DNA of 64,000 bases, taken from NCBI RefSeq assembly GCF_008831285.2, contig NC_045145.1, forward strand, positions 9,298,802 through 9,362,801. The letters are read 5' to 3'. Shown in pieces: positions 23,778 to 34,649 of the stretch. A model generated the notes under the pieces. It ran no database searches. It was not told the DNA's origin and saw only the letters and a program-made list of their open reading frames with translations. The stretch comes from Nymphaea colorata. Lineage: Eukaryota; Streptophyta; Magnoliopsida; Nymphaeales; Nymphaeaceae. The number at the start of each line of letters is the position of its first letter. Position 1 is the first letter of the stretch. Both the position numbers and the translations under genes were made by a program.

Positions 23778-23930
23778 GCAGCTATGCAGTTGGCTTGGAG
23801 TCGTCCCCTGATCCTTCTTTCTTTTGGACTATCTCTGTTTTTTTGTTTGGACCAGTTTTGTATCCACAGCGCAAAGGATCCTGATCCAGGTAAAACCAAA
23901 TCCATGGAGTGTGATTTTACGTATATCCAT
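23778..23930 (+). other. ORF with signal-peptide-like start, possible isolated exon
   Basis: From an internal ATG (about 23784) the frame reads MQLAWSRPLILLSFGLSLFF and then CLDQFCIHSAKDPDPG, i.e. a hydrophobic core that looks like a secretion signal, followed by a possible donor CCAG/GTAAAA at about 23890. No family recognised and no matching second exon found. It may be chance. Confidence 0.25.
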
Positions 23931-24136
23931 TAATTTCTAGAAGGGTTTTGCTGAAGACAAGAGTCATTGGCAATCCCCCTTCCTGAGGGAGAGAGGGATT
24001 GGAGAGAGGGCTTCAGCCTCCACCAGATCCAACCATGCTGGATAAGAGGTTTGCAGAGGGATTTCCAAACTCTGGTGATGAGTTGATGCCCGAAACAGCC
24101 TTGTTACAAGATATCCTCACGTGGAACACTAGGCAG

Positions 24137-24300
24137 CAAGCGCGGAGGGGGAAGAGGCGCCTTAAAAAATTTATATATAAATTTCAAAAATTTTAGTTTA
24201 ACATATATACAGAATTTTAAAATTTCTATTTTGACCAATTAAAATTTTGAAACTCTAGTTGGACGGCCTCTGCAATGAAAAGTTTCTGGCTTCACCCTTG
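24137..24300. mobile_element. hAT-type MITE, 164 bp, perfect 8-bp target duplication
   Basis: CTAGGCAG at 24129-24136 and 24301-24308 flank a segment starting CAAGCGCGGAGGGGG and ending TGGCTTCACCCTTG. The interior has the core TTTCAAAAATTTTAGTTTAA and TATTTTGACCAATT shared with the relic at 3637. Non-coding, hAT-type. Confidence 0.9.
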
Positions 24301-24308
24301 CTAGGCAG

Positions 24309-26029
24309 AAACCTACCAATATTATTCGAGCTTCTAACCACAAGAGCTGGTCCAGATGGTTAAGGAGTCAAGCTGAAGGGCATAGACGTTTTGCAGACAT
24401 TCTCACAACTAGCAGCTCAAGCTCACAGGATTAATACTGTGAATGCCGGACGTGCTGGAGATGTTCTCTTCTTAATGTTATATGACTTTTGTAAATGTCC
24501 TTCTCCATCTGTTTGTTCCTGTCCTTTTGGTTGCTCTGTGGTTTTTGTTTCTGCCGTACAACTCTTACTTGATCTGATCAGAAGTAAACTATTGCTGTAC
24601 AGATTTTTTATTTATTCAAATAAAGGCACCAGAAGAAGTTGAAATCTGTTTGTTGATTTGCAAATTAAAGCTGAAAATAAACTCAATTAGATCACCATTC
24701 AAATACTTGACCATATGAGCCTATGAAATATATAATTAGGCCTGACTAAGACCTGAATGTACACTCAACAGTTGTTTCTGCACACCCTACCCATTTTATG
24801 ACCATCCCACTTCATAACTGACTAAGTATTGATACAAACACATCTTAAACCCATTTTGAGTCCATAAAGATCCAATAACATTATCATGTTATATCCTGTA
24901 AGAGATTTATTTGGCAAGATCTATTATCCTTCTCCATGTGCTAGATATCGTTGTGCAGTCTCATGATATTATTAAAATGGTAGAACTATTAAAAAGCTAG
25001 GGCATGGTTTAGGCTAAATCTGATCTAAACATACTCAAACTTGCCCATCAAGCGCCTGGGTTTTGCCTATGTCTATTTGACCAATACCCTTTAACCCTTG
25101 TTGTTTAGGCATGGTTTGATTGCTTTATGAATCCTTAGAAGCTGTTTGTCATTACGAACAATGAGTGCACTCACATGTTGTTCCTCCCAAAGGCACCAGT
25201 TGTTTTTTTACAGGAAACATAGAGTAATTGAAGATATTTTTTCTAAATCCAACAATTAAATATGATGCTTAAAAACACTAAGAACACATGGTTTTGAACT
25301 TATACTTTATGAACATGTGTTTTGAGGATACCATTTATGTTCTTTTTACTTCAGGTCTCGACACTGCTCTGAACCCTAAGTTAACTCAGGTATCGACACA
25401 ACTCTAAACCCTAGTGGTAGGAAGAAGGGAAGGGCTTTCAGCCTCTCACCTGAGCTGTTGGGTTTGCCTCTGCTCAACTAAGAAACTCCAGCTAAGAGTC
25501 AAAATTTAGGTTTCTAAACTTTGTAGGTTATGTCTGCAAGGTCAAAGTCTGAACAGAAAAGGCATTAACATGTGATTTTGAAAATATAATCACACACAAC
25601 TCTAGAAAATGTAATCACATGAAAAGAAAAAGACAATAGAAAGTGGATATTTTGAGAAGAATCTACACTTGCTTATGGTGCATAAGCTTGAAGTGTGTTG
25701 GTGAGAGACCACCTCAGCAGGGTGGGACCCACAGATCTTGGTCAGTCACGTGGCAAGTGCTTGGCCATGAGGCCTCATTGTTTGGAAGGGAGCATCCATG
25801 ACTAAATCTAAGATGAGCCATCCACCGAAGCTGGTTTATATACGCTGCCCCTGTGTATGTAATTTCATGTGCCATTTTAATAATAACAAAAAATGTTCAT
25901 GATTAATACAAAAAGAAACCTTTTGTAGGGATAAAAAAGAAAAGTGCAAAAAAAAAATTTGAGGATTCGATAAAGGTAAAATTTGTCAGTCTATATATAC
26001 ATATTGTTATGATCAATATAACCTTTTAA
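24309..26029. other. intergenic, no gene recognised
   Basis: AT-rich, short ORFs only, no recognised motif or clear repeat. Confidence 0.5.
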
Positions 26030-26350
26030 GTGTTATCTCATTATCTCATAACTGTTTTATTATCTCATAAATATTTTCTCATACTTATATTTAGCATTAT
26101 CTCATACATCCATACATTATCTCATTATTTCATAAATATTTTATTATCTCATAAACATTACAACATATTTATGTTTAGTGTTATTTCATTATCTCATAAA
26201 TCTTCTGTTATCTCATAAACATTATCTCATACTTATGTTTAGTGTTATTTCATATATTTGTCCATCTATTATCTCATTCTCTCATAAATCATGTTATCTC
26301 ATAGACATTATCTTATACTAATTTATTATTTCATACATATTTATTCTCTC
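26030..26350 (+). repeat. degenerate TTATCTCATAA short-repeat array
   Basis: Around twenty imperfect copies of a TCTCATA motif in a longer frame like TTATCTCATAAACATT, with recurring longer blocks such as TTATGTTTAGTGTTATTTCAT (two near-copies around 26169 and 26235). An ORF here (26030-26218) only reflects the repeat. Confidence 0.75.
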
Positions 26351-26654
26351 ATGCACATGCATATGCAATATTTGGGTATGAAAGTAAATGTGCATATTGA
26401 TAGTAGGGTTCACATCCAGCATATACTTGTTACATAAACGAAACAACACAAAACTCTTTGACAGCCAAGTTGTTGACAAGGTGTCAAAATCACAAGGTTT
26501 CCCGTAACTGTATTCCAATAATTGACCAAACCCAACCCTTCCATTCTCACATGACCTCATCTAGCGCCTTTCTCTCTATCCAGACACAAAGAAAGAAGAA
26601 CAATAAGAAAATAAGGGCAAAGAGCTAATACCGCTATTCTCCCTTCAGCTTCCA

Positions 26655-27500
26655 ATGGCCACCTCTACATTCCAGAGCTCGACTTTTGTTGGCCAGACCG
26701 TGCTCAAGCCCCAGAACGACCTCATCCGCAGGGTCGGCATATCTGGTGGCTGGATTTCTTTGTGTTGCACTGTGAAAAGCACCCCACCCAGCATGTGGTA
26801 ATGATTTTTCTTTCATTCCTTCTTTCCTCTCAACATTTTTCCCTCTCTTTTGCTTTTATGGTTGCACCCAAGTGTTCGATCATGATTTCTCCATGAAATT
26901 ATTTACAGGTATGGATCTGACAGGCCCAAGTTCCAAAGATTTTCCGGGAGACTATGGCTGGGACATAGCTTGTCTACCTGTGGACCTGGAGACTTTCACT
27001 AGGAACCGAGAGATCGAGGTCATACACGTGCAGTGGGTGATGCTGGGAGCGTTGAGCTATATGTTCCCAAAGGTACTGGCCAAGAACAGAGTCAAGTTTG
27101 GCGAGCAGTCTGGTTCAAGGTCGGTGCTCAGATCTTTTCGAAGGGTGGGCTTGACTACCTGGGCAGCGCCAACCTCATCCACACTCAGAGCATCCTGGCC
27201 ATATGGGCCTGCCAAGTGGTGCTGATGGGCTTGTTACAGAGTAGGGGCTGATCCTCTCGGTGAGGGGTTGGATGCCCTTTACCCTGGTGCCACTTTCGAC
27301 CCTCTCGGCTTGGCCAATGACCCCAAGGCCTTTGCTGAGTTCAAGGTGAAGGGGATTAAAAACAAGAGGTTGGCCATGTTTTCCATGTTTGGCTTCTTCG
27401 GTTAGGCAATCTTCACAGGCAAAGGTCATGTTTGATCACTTGGCTGACCCAGCAGCCATCAATGCTTGGGCTTGAGCAACCATAAAATTCCATAGGCAAG
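26655..27500 (+). pseudogene. Lhcb2-type light-harvesting chlorophyll a/b protein pseudogene with intron kept
   Basis: Exon 1 (26655-26797) reads [20 protein letters not shown], the transit peptide, to PPSMW. A 111-bp GT-AG intron (26798-26908) splits the Trp codon, and exon 2 resumes YGSDRPK. Then a block of roughly 15-20 residues is missing, and the frame shifts to [27 protein letters not shown], then shifts again to [17 protein letters not shown] and HTQSILAIW, with stops at 27249 and 27403. The family's helix-1 Glu-His-Arg set has Gln for Arg, and helix-3 ExxNxR has Gly for Glu. Intact genes encode LHCII antenna subunits of thylakoids. The intron marks a type II (Lhcb2) origin and shows it was not retrocopied. 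Confidence 0.93.
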
Positions 27501-27555
27501 GGCGGAGCCATGATTTTTTCCCGCGAGGGGGGGGAAGGGACTGTCCAACGAACTG

Positions 27556-27592
<37 letters not shown>

Positions 27593-30010
27593 ATGAACAT
27601 ATGTAATATACAATTGCCCACATCATGAACGTGAAGCGCGACCTATCATGCAGCATATTTTAATAATTGTTTGTGTCATTAGCACAAAGTGTGATTTGTC
27701 CTAAACAGATAAGGTGCTCTATTTCTATTATAGTGACGTAGGTGTGAACATTAAGGTGGACATATAAATATCACAACCTAAAATGTAGCAAACAAATACA
27801 TCTATAAACTCCAAAACCAGAAAAAATAAATGTCACTTACATAAAACAAGCAGTTTTGTATTCTTTTTATGTAACAAAATCAGTTTTTATCTCTGCTTTT
27901 ATTGAAAATAGTTACATATCATCATTCATTCACCTGCACAATAAAATGTAAATAAAAAATACATCCTTTATTATTGAAACTAAATAATGACCCAAATAAA
28001 CATTAGCATAAAAATGATGCAACAAAATACTTTACCTATTGTAGTTGTGCTCTACAACTTTTTATCTTACAAAAGACATCAATAATATTATTCGAATCAA
28101 ACATTTGATCAATTTCTTTCTCAGTATACAAAAATAGACAATCTACAAAGAATTTATCCTCCATTTTGTTGCACAATCTTGTTTTAATAAGTTTCATAGT
28201 AGAGAATGCCCTTTCTGTGGTTGCAGTGAAGACATGAAACGTTTTAATGAGACTAAGCAACATGTATACGTACGAATATCCTTCGCTTTTTCTACTACGT
28301 GTCAATGCTTGACATACATCTAATATAGCACACAAATTTTGAAAACTTAGATGATGACAAATATCATTCTTATAATGTCTCAATTGATAATTTAAACCCA
28401 TAAAATCTGAGTCTAAAAAATCTTCAGTATAAACTTCTTTGCAAGAGTGTATGTATCTCGTACATTAAATGACTCATGTTAATGTCTAGAGTAGAATGTC
28501 AACATCAAACAAAGTATTTCCATAGAATTCTCATTAAATCTACTATTCAACTTTACCATCTAAAAATCAATGGCAGAAACAAAAATATTGACATGATAAT
28601 GATGTCTCAATGTAATAAAATTATGCTAACAACAAGAACGTGATCATTTGACAAAATATTTGGCATCCATATCGAAAATAGTGATATCATATGTCATAGA
28701 AAATGCTCCCACAGTATCTATAAATGAATCTCAACCAGTCTCTCTAAGTTCTTGTAAGAACTTGAATTATAAACCATAGACATTGCATTTAAAATATCTT
28801 GTCTTTGCCTTTGCAATGTCTGACAAAGAATATCACTTTGTCTTAAAATTTCTTGTACCAAGTGAAAAATAAATACAAAGTCAAATGATGTGATCATGTT
28901 GTAAGTTGAATTACTTTCACCCCGTATTTGATATGTGAATCCATTATCTCTTAAATTTTTCAATACTATACATGTTGCATCGAACATGTTTATCAAACTG
29001 CACACAGACAAAAAATTAGATCTCCATCTAGCATCACCAGGTAGTGATCCAATTTGATTAAGTCCTCTTCCTGTTTCAAGTTCATCTATAGCAATTCTAA
29101 ATGCAATTTCATTTGCTTGAGCTTCATGCAATTCATCATTACGTTTACTACTTGCACTAACAACATTAATTACATATATTAACTGTTCAAAAAAGTTATG
29201 AACATCGAGAACTTCTTTTGAAGATGCAACAAGTGCAAGTTGTAATCTATGAGCAAAACAATGAACATAATACACATGGAATTCATTTCAAATTAATGCT
29301 TGCAATTCATTCCATTCACCTCACATATTATTAGCACCATCATATCCTTGACCCCGTATATCTTGAATACTAAGATTACGTTGAGACAACAATGTGGAAA
29401 TTACATTCTTCAAAGTAATTGCTATAGTACACCTCACATGCACAACATCTAAAAATCGTTCTTGAACTTGACCTTGCACTAAAAACAACAACCATTTGCT
29501 TTCTCTTGGACTCATCTTGTGTTTCATCAATAATAATACAATATTTAGCATCACCAATATCTTCTATAATTCTAGCTCTCACTTTACTTGCAAAAACATG
29601 TAAAATTTCTTGTTGAACTGTTGGTGATGTATATTTAGCATTATTTGGATCATTATCCAAAACAACTTGTGCAACTTTGTCATTAAACTAGTTAAAGTTT
29701 TAATGGACTCAATAATGTTACCTTGATTCAATGAACTTGAACTTTCATCATAGCCTCTAAAAGCACAAGCCTAAGATGTTCACTAATGAACTTCGTCTAT
29801 AGATGTCTTCAATCTCAAGCGGTTGTTGTGAACAAGCTCTGAACTTTGCATGTTTTTTTACTACCACTTATCCTCTATGTCCTCTATGTGTTTGCCTTGA
29901 CGACTGAAGTAATTAAATGCTCGCATGTTCATATTACGAGGTGAATTTTGACTTGGACCATCATGACTACAAAATGCACATGTTTTCTTACTACCACCTA
30001 CCCTCTTCTC
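27497..30010 (-). mobile_element. hAT transposon, TTF/ZMYM1-like, decayed
   Basis: The left end CAAGGGCGGAGCCATG at 27497 is a typical terminus of plant hAT elements of this group and sits on the last codons of the Lhcb2 pseudogene. The minus-strand coding relic (28036 to about 29870) belongs to the TTF-type zinc-finger/HAT-dimerisation family. The matching right terminus (TGGCTCCGCC form) was not found, so the right end is approximate. A TA tract lies at 27558-27589 inside the left end. Confidence 0.8.
28036..29870 (-). pseudogene. TTF/ZMYM1-like hAT transposase (broken)
   Basis: Read on the minus strand from 29660: CIIIDETQDESKRKQMVVVF carries the first catalytic Asp, then after a frameshift LSIQDIRGQGYDGANNM, a hallmark of this family. 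29275-28718 holds YYVHCFAHRLQLALVASSKE, GLNQIGSLPGDARWRS and similar blocks. The hAT C-terminal dimerisation domain lies at 28401-28036 with FTATTERAFSTMKLIKTRLC. Segments are in different frames with stops between (for example near 28420-28700). Transposase would cut and paste the element; this copy is dead. The N-terminal TTF finger was not clearly seen. Confidence 0.88.
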
Positions 30011-30470
30011 AAGCAAGTTTTTTGTTAAATGTGCTTCAAATTGTTGTTGATTTGTTTAATTCAAAGCACCTTTCAGATATAATTTCTAATTTACATTTTT
30101 CTTTTTTTTACTTGTTGATACATATTTTATTAACTTTGAATAACTAAACTTATCGTAAATGAAGGTAGTCATGGATTCCATTAAAAGTATAGCACTTTCT
30201 CACATGTTTATTCTTTTGACAAATAAAGGTAGTTATGGATTCCATTTATCCTAGTATAAACAATCTAAAATTTATTGCTATTTATTCTGGTTCTTATAAT
30301 TTTGTTTGGTATTCTGCATTTGGAGAAAATTTTCATTTGAGATCGGGGAAAGTTTTTTGTTTATACTTTATGATGTTTTTTAATTGTACAATTTGTTTTT
30401 ACGAAAGAAGCATTGTATATTAAAAATACATACTTTACTTTAGGTAATTATTGTGTTATAGATTAGTCCT

Positions 30471-32077
30471 TTGCTTTGCAAAATAAGAATGTCTTCACCG
30501 AAAGAAAATACTACAAATAAAGACAAACAAGTAATATGCAATTTAGAAGCAGATTTAACAATACCACCTACCCTAGGAATATCTACACAACAGTCTAACC
30601 AACAAATTGGGTATATTTCCATTACAGCTCACTTCATAAATCATGCTTGGACACTTCAAAAGTGTATAATTGGTTTTAACCAAGTCGAACCGCCTCGTAC
30701 TGAGAAGAATCTAGTGAATGTAATTACTAAAAATCTTCAAGAATGGAAAATAAAAAAGAAGATCATCTCCATTACAGTTGTCAATGCTTCTTTTAATGAT
30801 GTTCTTGTAAGAACATTAAAAGAAATTTTAGAGAAAAGTGGTGTAAATCAATACCAAGGTGGTAAATTTTTTCATGTCCGTTGTCATAGACATATTCTAA
30901 ATCTAATAGTGCAAGATGGTTTGTCTGCTATTAAAGATGAACTTAATCATCAAGACTTCACAACTTTCAAGTTATAGTAGATAAATTTGAAATTCGTGGT
31001 CAAAAGAAGTTGGTGCTAGATGTTGCAACTCGACAGAATTCTACTTATTTGATGTTGGAGGTTGCACTTATGTACAAATATGTTTTTGATAGATATGATA
31101 TGCAAGTTGCTTGTTTTACTTGGTTGCTGGATGTACATGAATGTGAGAGAGTACAAAAAATATGTATTTTTTTTTAATCATTTTATAATGTTTTTGTGCT
31201 TTTTTCAAGGTCCAAGTATCCTACAACAAACCCTTTTTTCTTAGAAATTTGAAAAGTTCAAGAACTATTACAAGAAGAAGTTGTAAATGGGTGTATCTTT
31301 ATGAAGAAAATGGCAACTAAAATAAAAGAAAATTTTGATAAGTATTAGAGCTCCTGCAATATATTGATGGCTATTTCTTCCATACTAGATCCACGGATAA
31401 AGTTAGGTTTAACAGACTTTGTCTTTCAAAGACTTTTAGTCAAATAGAAGAAAATGAAGACCAGACGACATTAGTAAGAAATACAATGCAAGAGCTTTAT
31501 AACAGCTATATTGCAAAAATTGAAGGTTTAAATAGAGATGTTGAATGTGATGCTACTACTTTTATTAAAAGGACTGACTCATCATATAACAACTCCAATA
31601 GATATAGTGTAAGATTTTTTTAGTTTTTTAAGTAAAGCAAACAATGTTCATTTCCAAGCTCCCAAGGCTGAGCTTGATATGTATTTAGAAGAATGATTGC
31701 TCAAATGTAATGCTACCACTCATGATTCGTTTGATATATTGATTTGGTGGAAAGATAAAGAATTGAAATACCTCATTTTATCACATATGACACGAGATAT
31801 ATTATGTATTCCTATTAGTACAGTTGCCTCTGAATCCGCTTTTAGTACTGGAGGTCGAATTGTAGATGAATGTAAGAGCTCATTGAGTCCAAAGACAATA
31901 GAAGAATTACTTTGTGTAGGTGATTGGATAAGACAGTATGGCAACCCAATGAATTTTGCACCGGTATTTCTAATGGTAAGTACTAAAATGTATGTATATC
32001 AAAGTTTATCATGTCTATTTGTGTTTATATGTTATAGAAGTTGCTTATTGATCAATTATTGTTGGTTTTTTTTGTAA
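30471..32077 (+). pseudogene. RICESLEEPER-like hAT transposase (broken)
   Basis: 30471-30977 reads GYISITAHFINHAWTLQKCI, KNLQEWKIKKKIISITVVNA with the catalytic-site region (VVNAS where relatives have VDNAS), then GGKFFHVRCHRHILNLIVQD. It breaks at a stop near 30976. Pieces such as LMLEVALMYK around 31050 and the start of the dimerisation region near 31370 continue in mixed frames. 31697-31960 holds the hAT C-terminal dimerisation domain: ILIWWKDKELKYLILSHMTR and IPISTVASESAFSTGGRI. BED finger not seen upstream. Asp to Val or similar change at the catalytic site plus stops make it inactive. Confidence 0.85.
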
Positions 32078-32633
32078 GGTACTACTAAAGATGAGATAAC
32101 ATGACATGATTCAACATCAATTCAAACATATTATGCAGTAACAACTAACAAAATATCAGGTATTGTTCTAAGTTTGGTAGTTGTTTGTTCTTAGATGCTT
32201 GATTTTACCTCGATGACAACATTATCAAGTGAATTTCTTTGGAACAAAGTCAATAATGATTTTGTTATGCTAATTATTTTTTGTTAGGTTCTATTGTTAG
32301 AAACTCATAAGGTGATTTACAGAAGTGCTTTTTATGGAAAGACATCAATCTTATTCATCAACATGAAGTGAAAGGACTTCTTTTTATTTCTTTCTCCTAA
32401 GAATTTTCTGTACACAATTATTAAAGGCTCAGTTATTGACCTATTAATGTGAAACAATTTGACTTATTAGTTTTAAATACTAAAGATTCCTTTGATTACT
32501 ACTATTTTGAATGGCATTCCCTACTATACGAACAACCTTTCTCTATAAATTCATGCATTATTGTTACTGCTATTTTGAATGACAATCCTTGTTGTTAGAA
32601 CAGCCTTTCTCTGTTTTTATTCTCTTTGCACAG

Positions 32634-34165
32634 CCATTTTGGAGAGTCTGGAATGATGCTAGAAGTGGAAGTGATGGACGTGGAATTATAGGTAATGACA
32701 TGACTTATTTTGTTAATGCTTCTTTTGTAATTCATTTATTTATGTAGTTTATGTTCATAAGTTAGAAAAAAAAAAGCATTTGTGTGAGATTAGACTGTGA
32801 GTTTGATTTTGGAGAAAAAAAAATTATGGTTCTAGTTTATGGCTTATGCAGACAAGTCATGCTATTGCAAGTGCGGTCAATGTTTTTCAAACTTTTCATT
32901 CTTATGGTGATTTGTTGCTTCTTTTGAAGCCAGACTACAGGTACAATACTTTATTACTATAAAAACTTCTTAATTCGTCTCCTTCTTCCTTTATGCTCTC
33001 AGTGTAACTCATTCTTCATATGCTGCTTGTTTCAAAAGATTATTCATATAATTGATAAAGTTGTTGACATCATAAGTGCTGTTTTGATATTGAGAGTCTA
33101 GTGTTGTCATTTAATCTGTATCGAGGATGGTGCCTAACTGTAGCTTAGGTATCTAATGACGGACTGCTCTTGATCAATGCTTTTTTATGTCATTTGGCAT
33201 TGTGTTGTACTATGACTTGGTCTATGAGACTTTGGAACCACTGTTTTGGGCAAGAAGCTGGTATAATTATTTTCTTTGAGAACTTCATATAACCCATTGC
33301 CCATATTATTTCATGACATTGACTGTTGGTTTATGAAAACCTGCATGAAAGGGAGTTCATATGGTTGTGCTTTATATCTAATAACGACGATTGAGATCTA
33401 TGGGTGGAGAATTCCTGCATATCTCAAAAAGTTCCTCGTGGTTTAAAATTTTCAAAAGAAAAAAAAAAAAATTCCTTCTGGTCTACTGCAGAAAATTTGT
33501 GTTATTTGTTTTCTTAGAAACAATGTGATATTCTTGTCCATAGTTGCCCTTTGTTGCTCCTTTCTATGAGCATACATAGTCATTGTTTTACCACCTTGCA
33601 AAATTTCTGAGTATATTGCATTCGTGCTGTCTAAATCCATTTCCAAGCTAATATTTACCCCTGCTTTCCATTGTAATATGGCTAAAGAAACTGTAAATTG
33701 AGCATCAAATAAATTTAAAATGTGAACCAAAAAATTAAAAAAGGTGAGCATGCACATATTCTTGGATTTTGGTCCTTCTTATCTAGGAGGATCTTGTGTT
33801 TGATCTTTATGCCTTGAATTGTTATTCTATATGTGTTTGGTGGTGTGGAAGGTTTCTTACAAATGTACTCCAAGTTCCTGTTGAAATTTCGAGGAAGTTC
33901 ATGGTTGGGCATCTTTGGGCTTTTCTCTGAGACTGTGAGATATGTAGGCATTATTTGAGTCGCTGTAGGAAGGTATTTATGTCTAACTGTTGCTCAATTT
34001 AATTGGATTAGTTTAACATTTTCATGTAGGCATAAAATCAACTTGGTTCTTCAATGGAATTATCCTTAAGGATTTAATCCCATCATTTTAATTGCAGCCG
34101 GCATGTTCAAATGTACAACTTCTTGAATTCATTGAGGTTGAAGCACAACCCTTTGATAGAAGAAG
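32634..34165 (+). other. three exon-like islands of unknown origin
   Basis: Short open segments with good splice consensus: 32634-32691 (reads PFWRVWNDARSGSDGRGII; acceptor TCTCTTTGCACAG, donor GTAATG), 32852-32940 (reads TSHAIASAVNVFQTFHSYGD then LLLLLKPDYR; acceptor TTATGCAG, donor GTACAATAC) and 34098-34165 (reads PACSNVQLLEFIEVEAQPF; acceptor TAATTGCAG, donor GTTTGT). The phases of the first two do not join directly, so an exon would be missing or the gene is decayed. No family recognised. They could be a captured gene fragment or chance. Confidence 0.3.
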
Positions 34166-34649
34166 GTTTGTACTTTTGTTTTACTGACTTTTGGCCTTTA
34201 GTTTATTTCCAATGCTCAAAGATCATGCCTTTTTCAGGAACTTGTGGAAATTAAATGCATATAGCTTGTTTTTCTGGGTGATTGCTACAGTTGCTTTATG
34301 TACTTCTGCAGCACAAACTTTAGAGCAGGTTTTAACACATGCAATGGTACCACCTCTATCCATACACTAGTTCTGTTGGTGTGGCATTTATTGGGGTTAA
34401 CATGGTAGTGCGATATGCCCATAGCATTGCACATCTTCTTGTGTCAATTGTGTTTGGTGCTTAATATTCACTCTAGAATGTGATTAAGATCTGATTGGTA
34501 GCCTTTGCTTGGCCATTGGCTTGTAGATAGCAAGGGGTTGAGAAATTATGCTTGATTTAATCTTTGCTACAAAGTTGCATCATCTTCTCATTCTTAATGT
34601 GGGTTTCATTATCATAGACTTTATTATGAGGGATTCAAATCTAGATAGA

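Noticed and set aside
26030-26218. 62-codon ORF in the TCTCATAA array
   Set aside because: It only mirrors the repeat (SHYLI units).
29870-30010. Minus-strand open stretch reading KKTCAFCSHDGPSQ
   Set aside because: It may be the N-terminal part of the hAT protein or a zinc-knuckle fragment; too short and partly duplicated locally to call.
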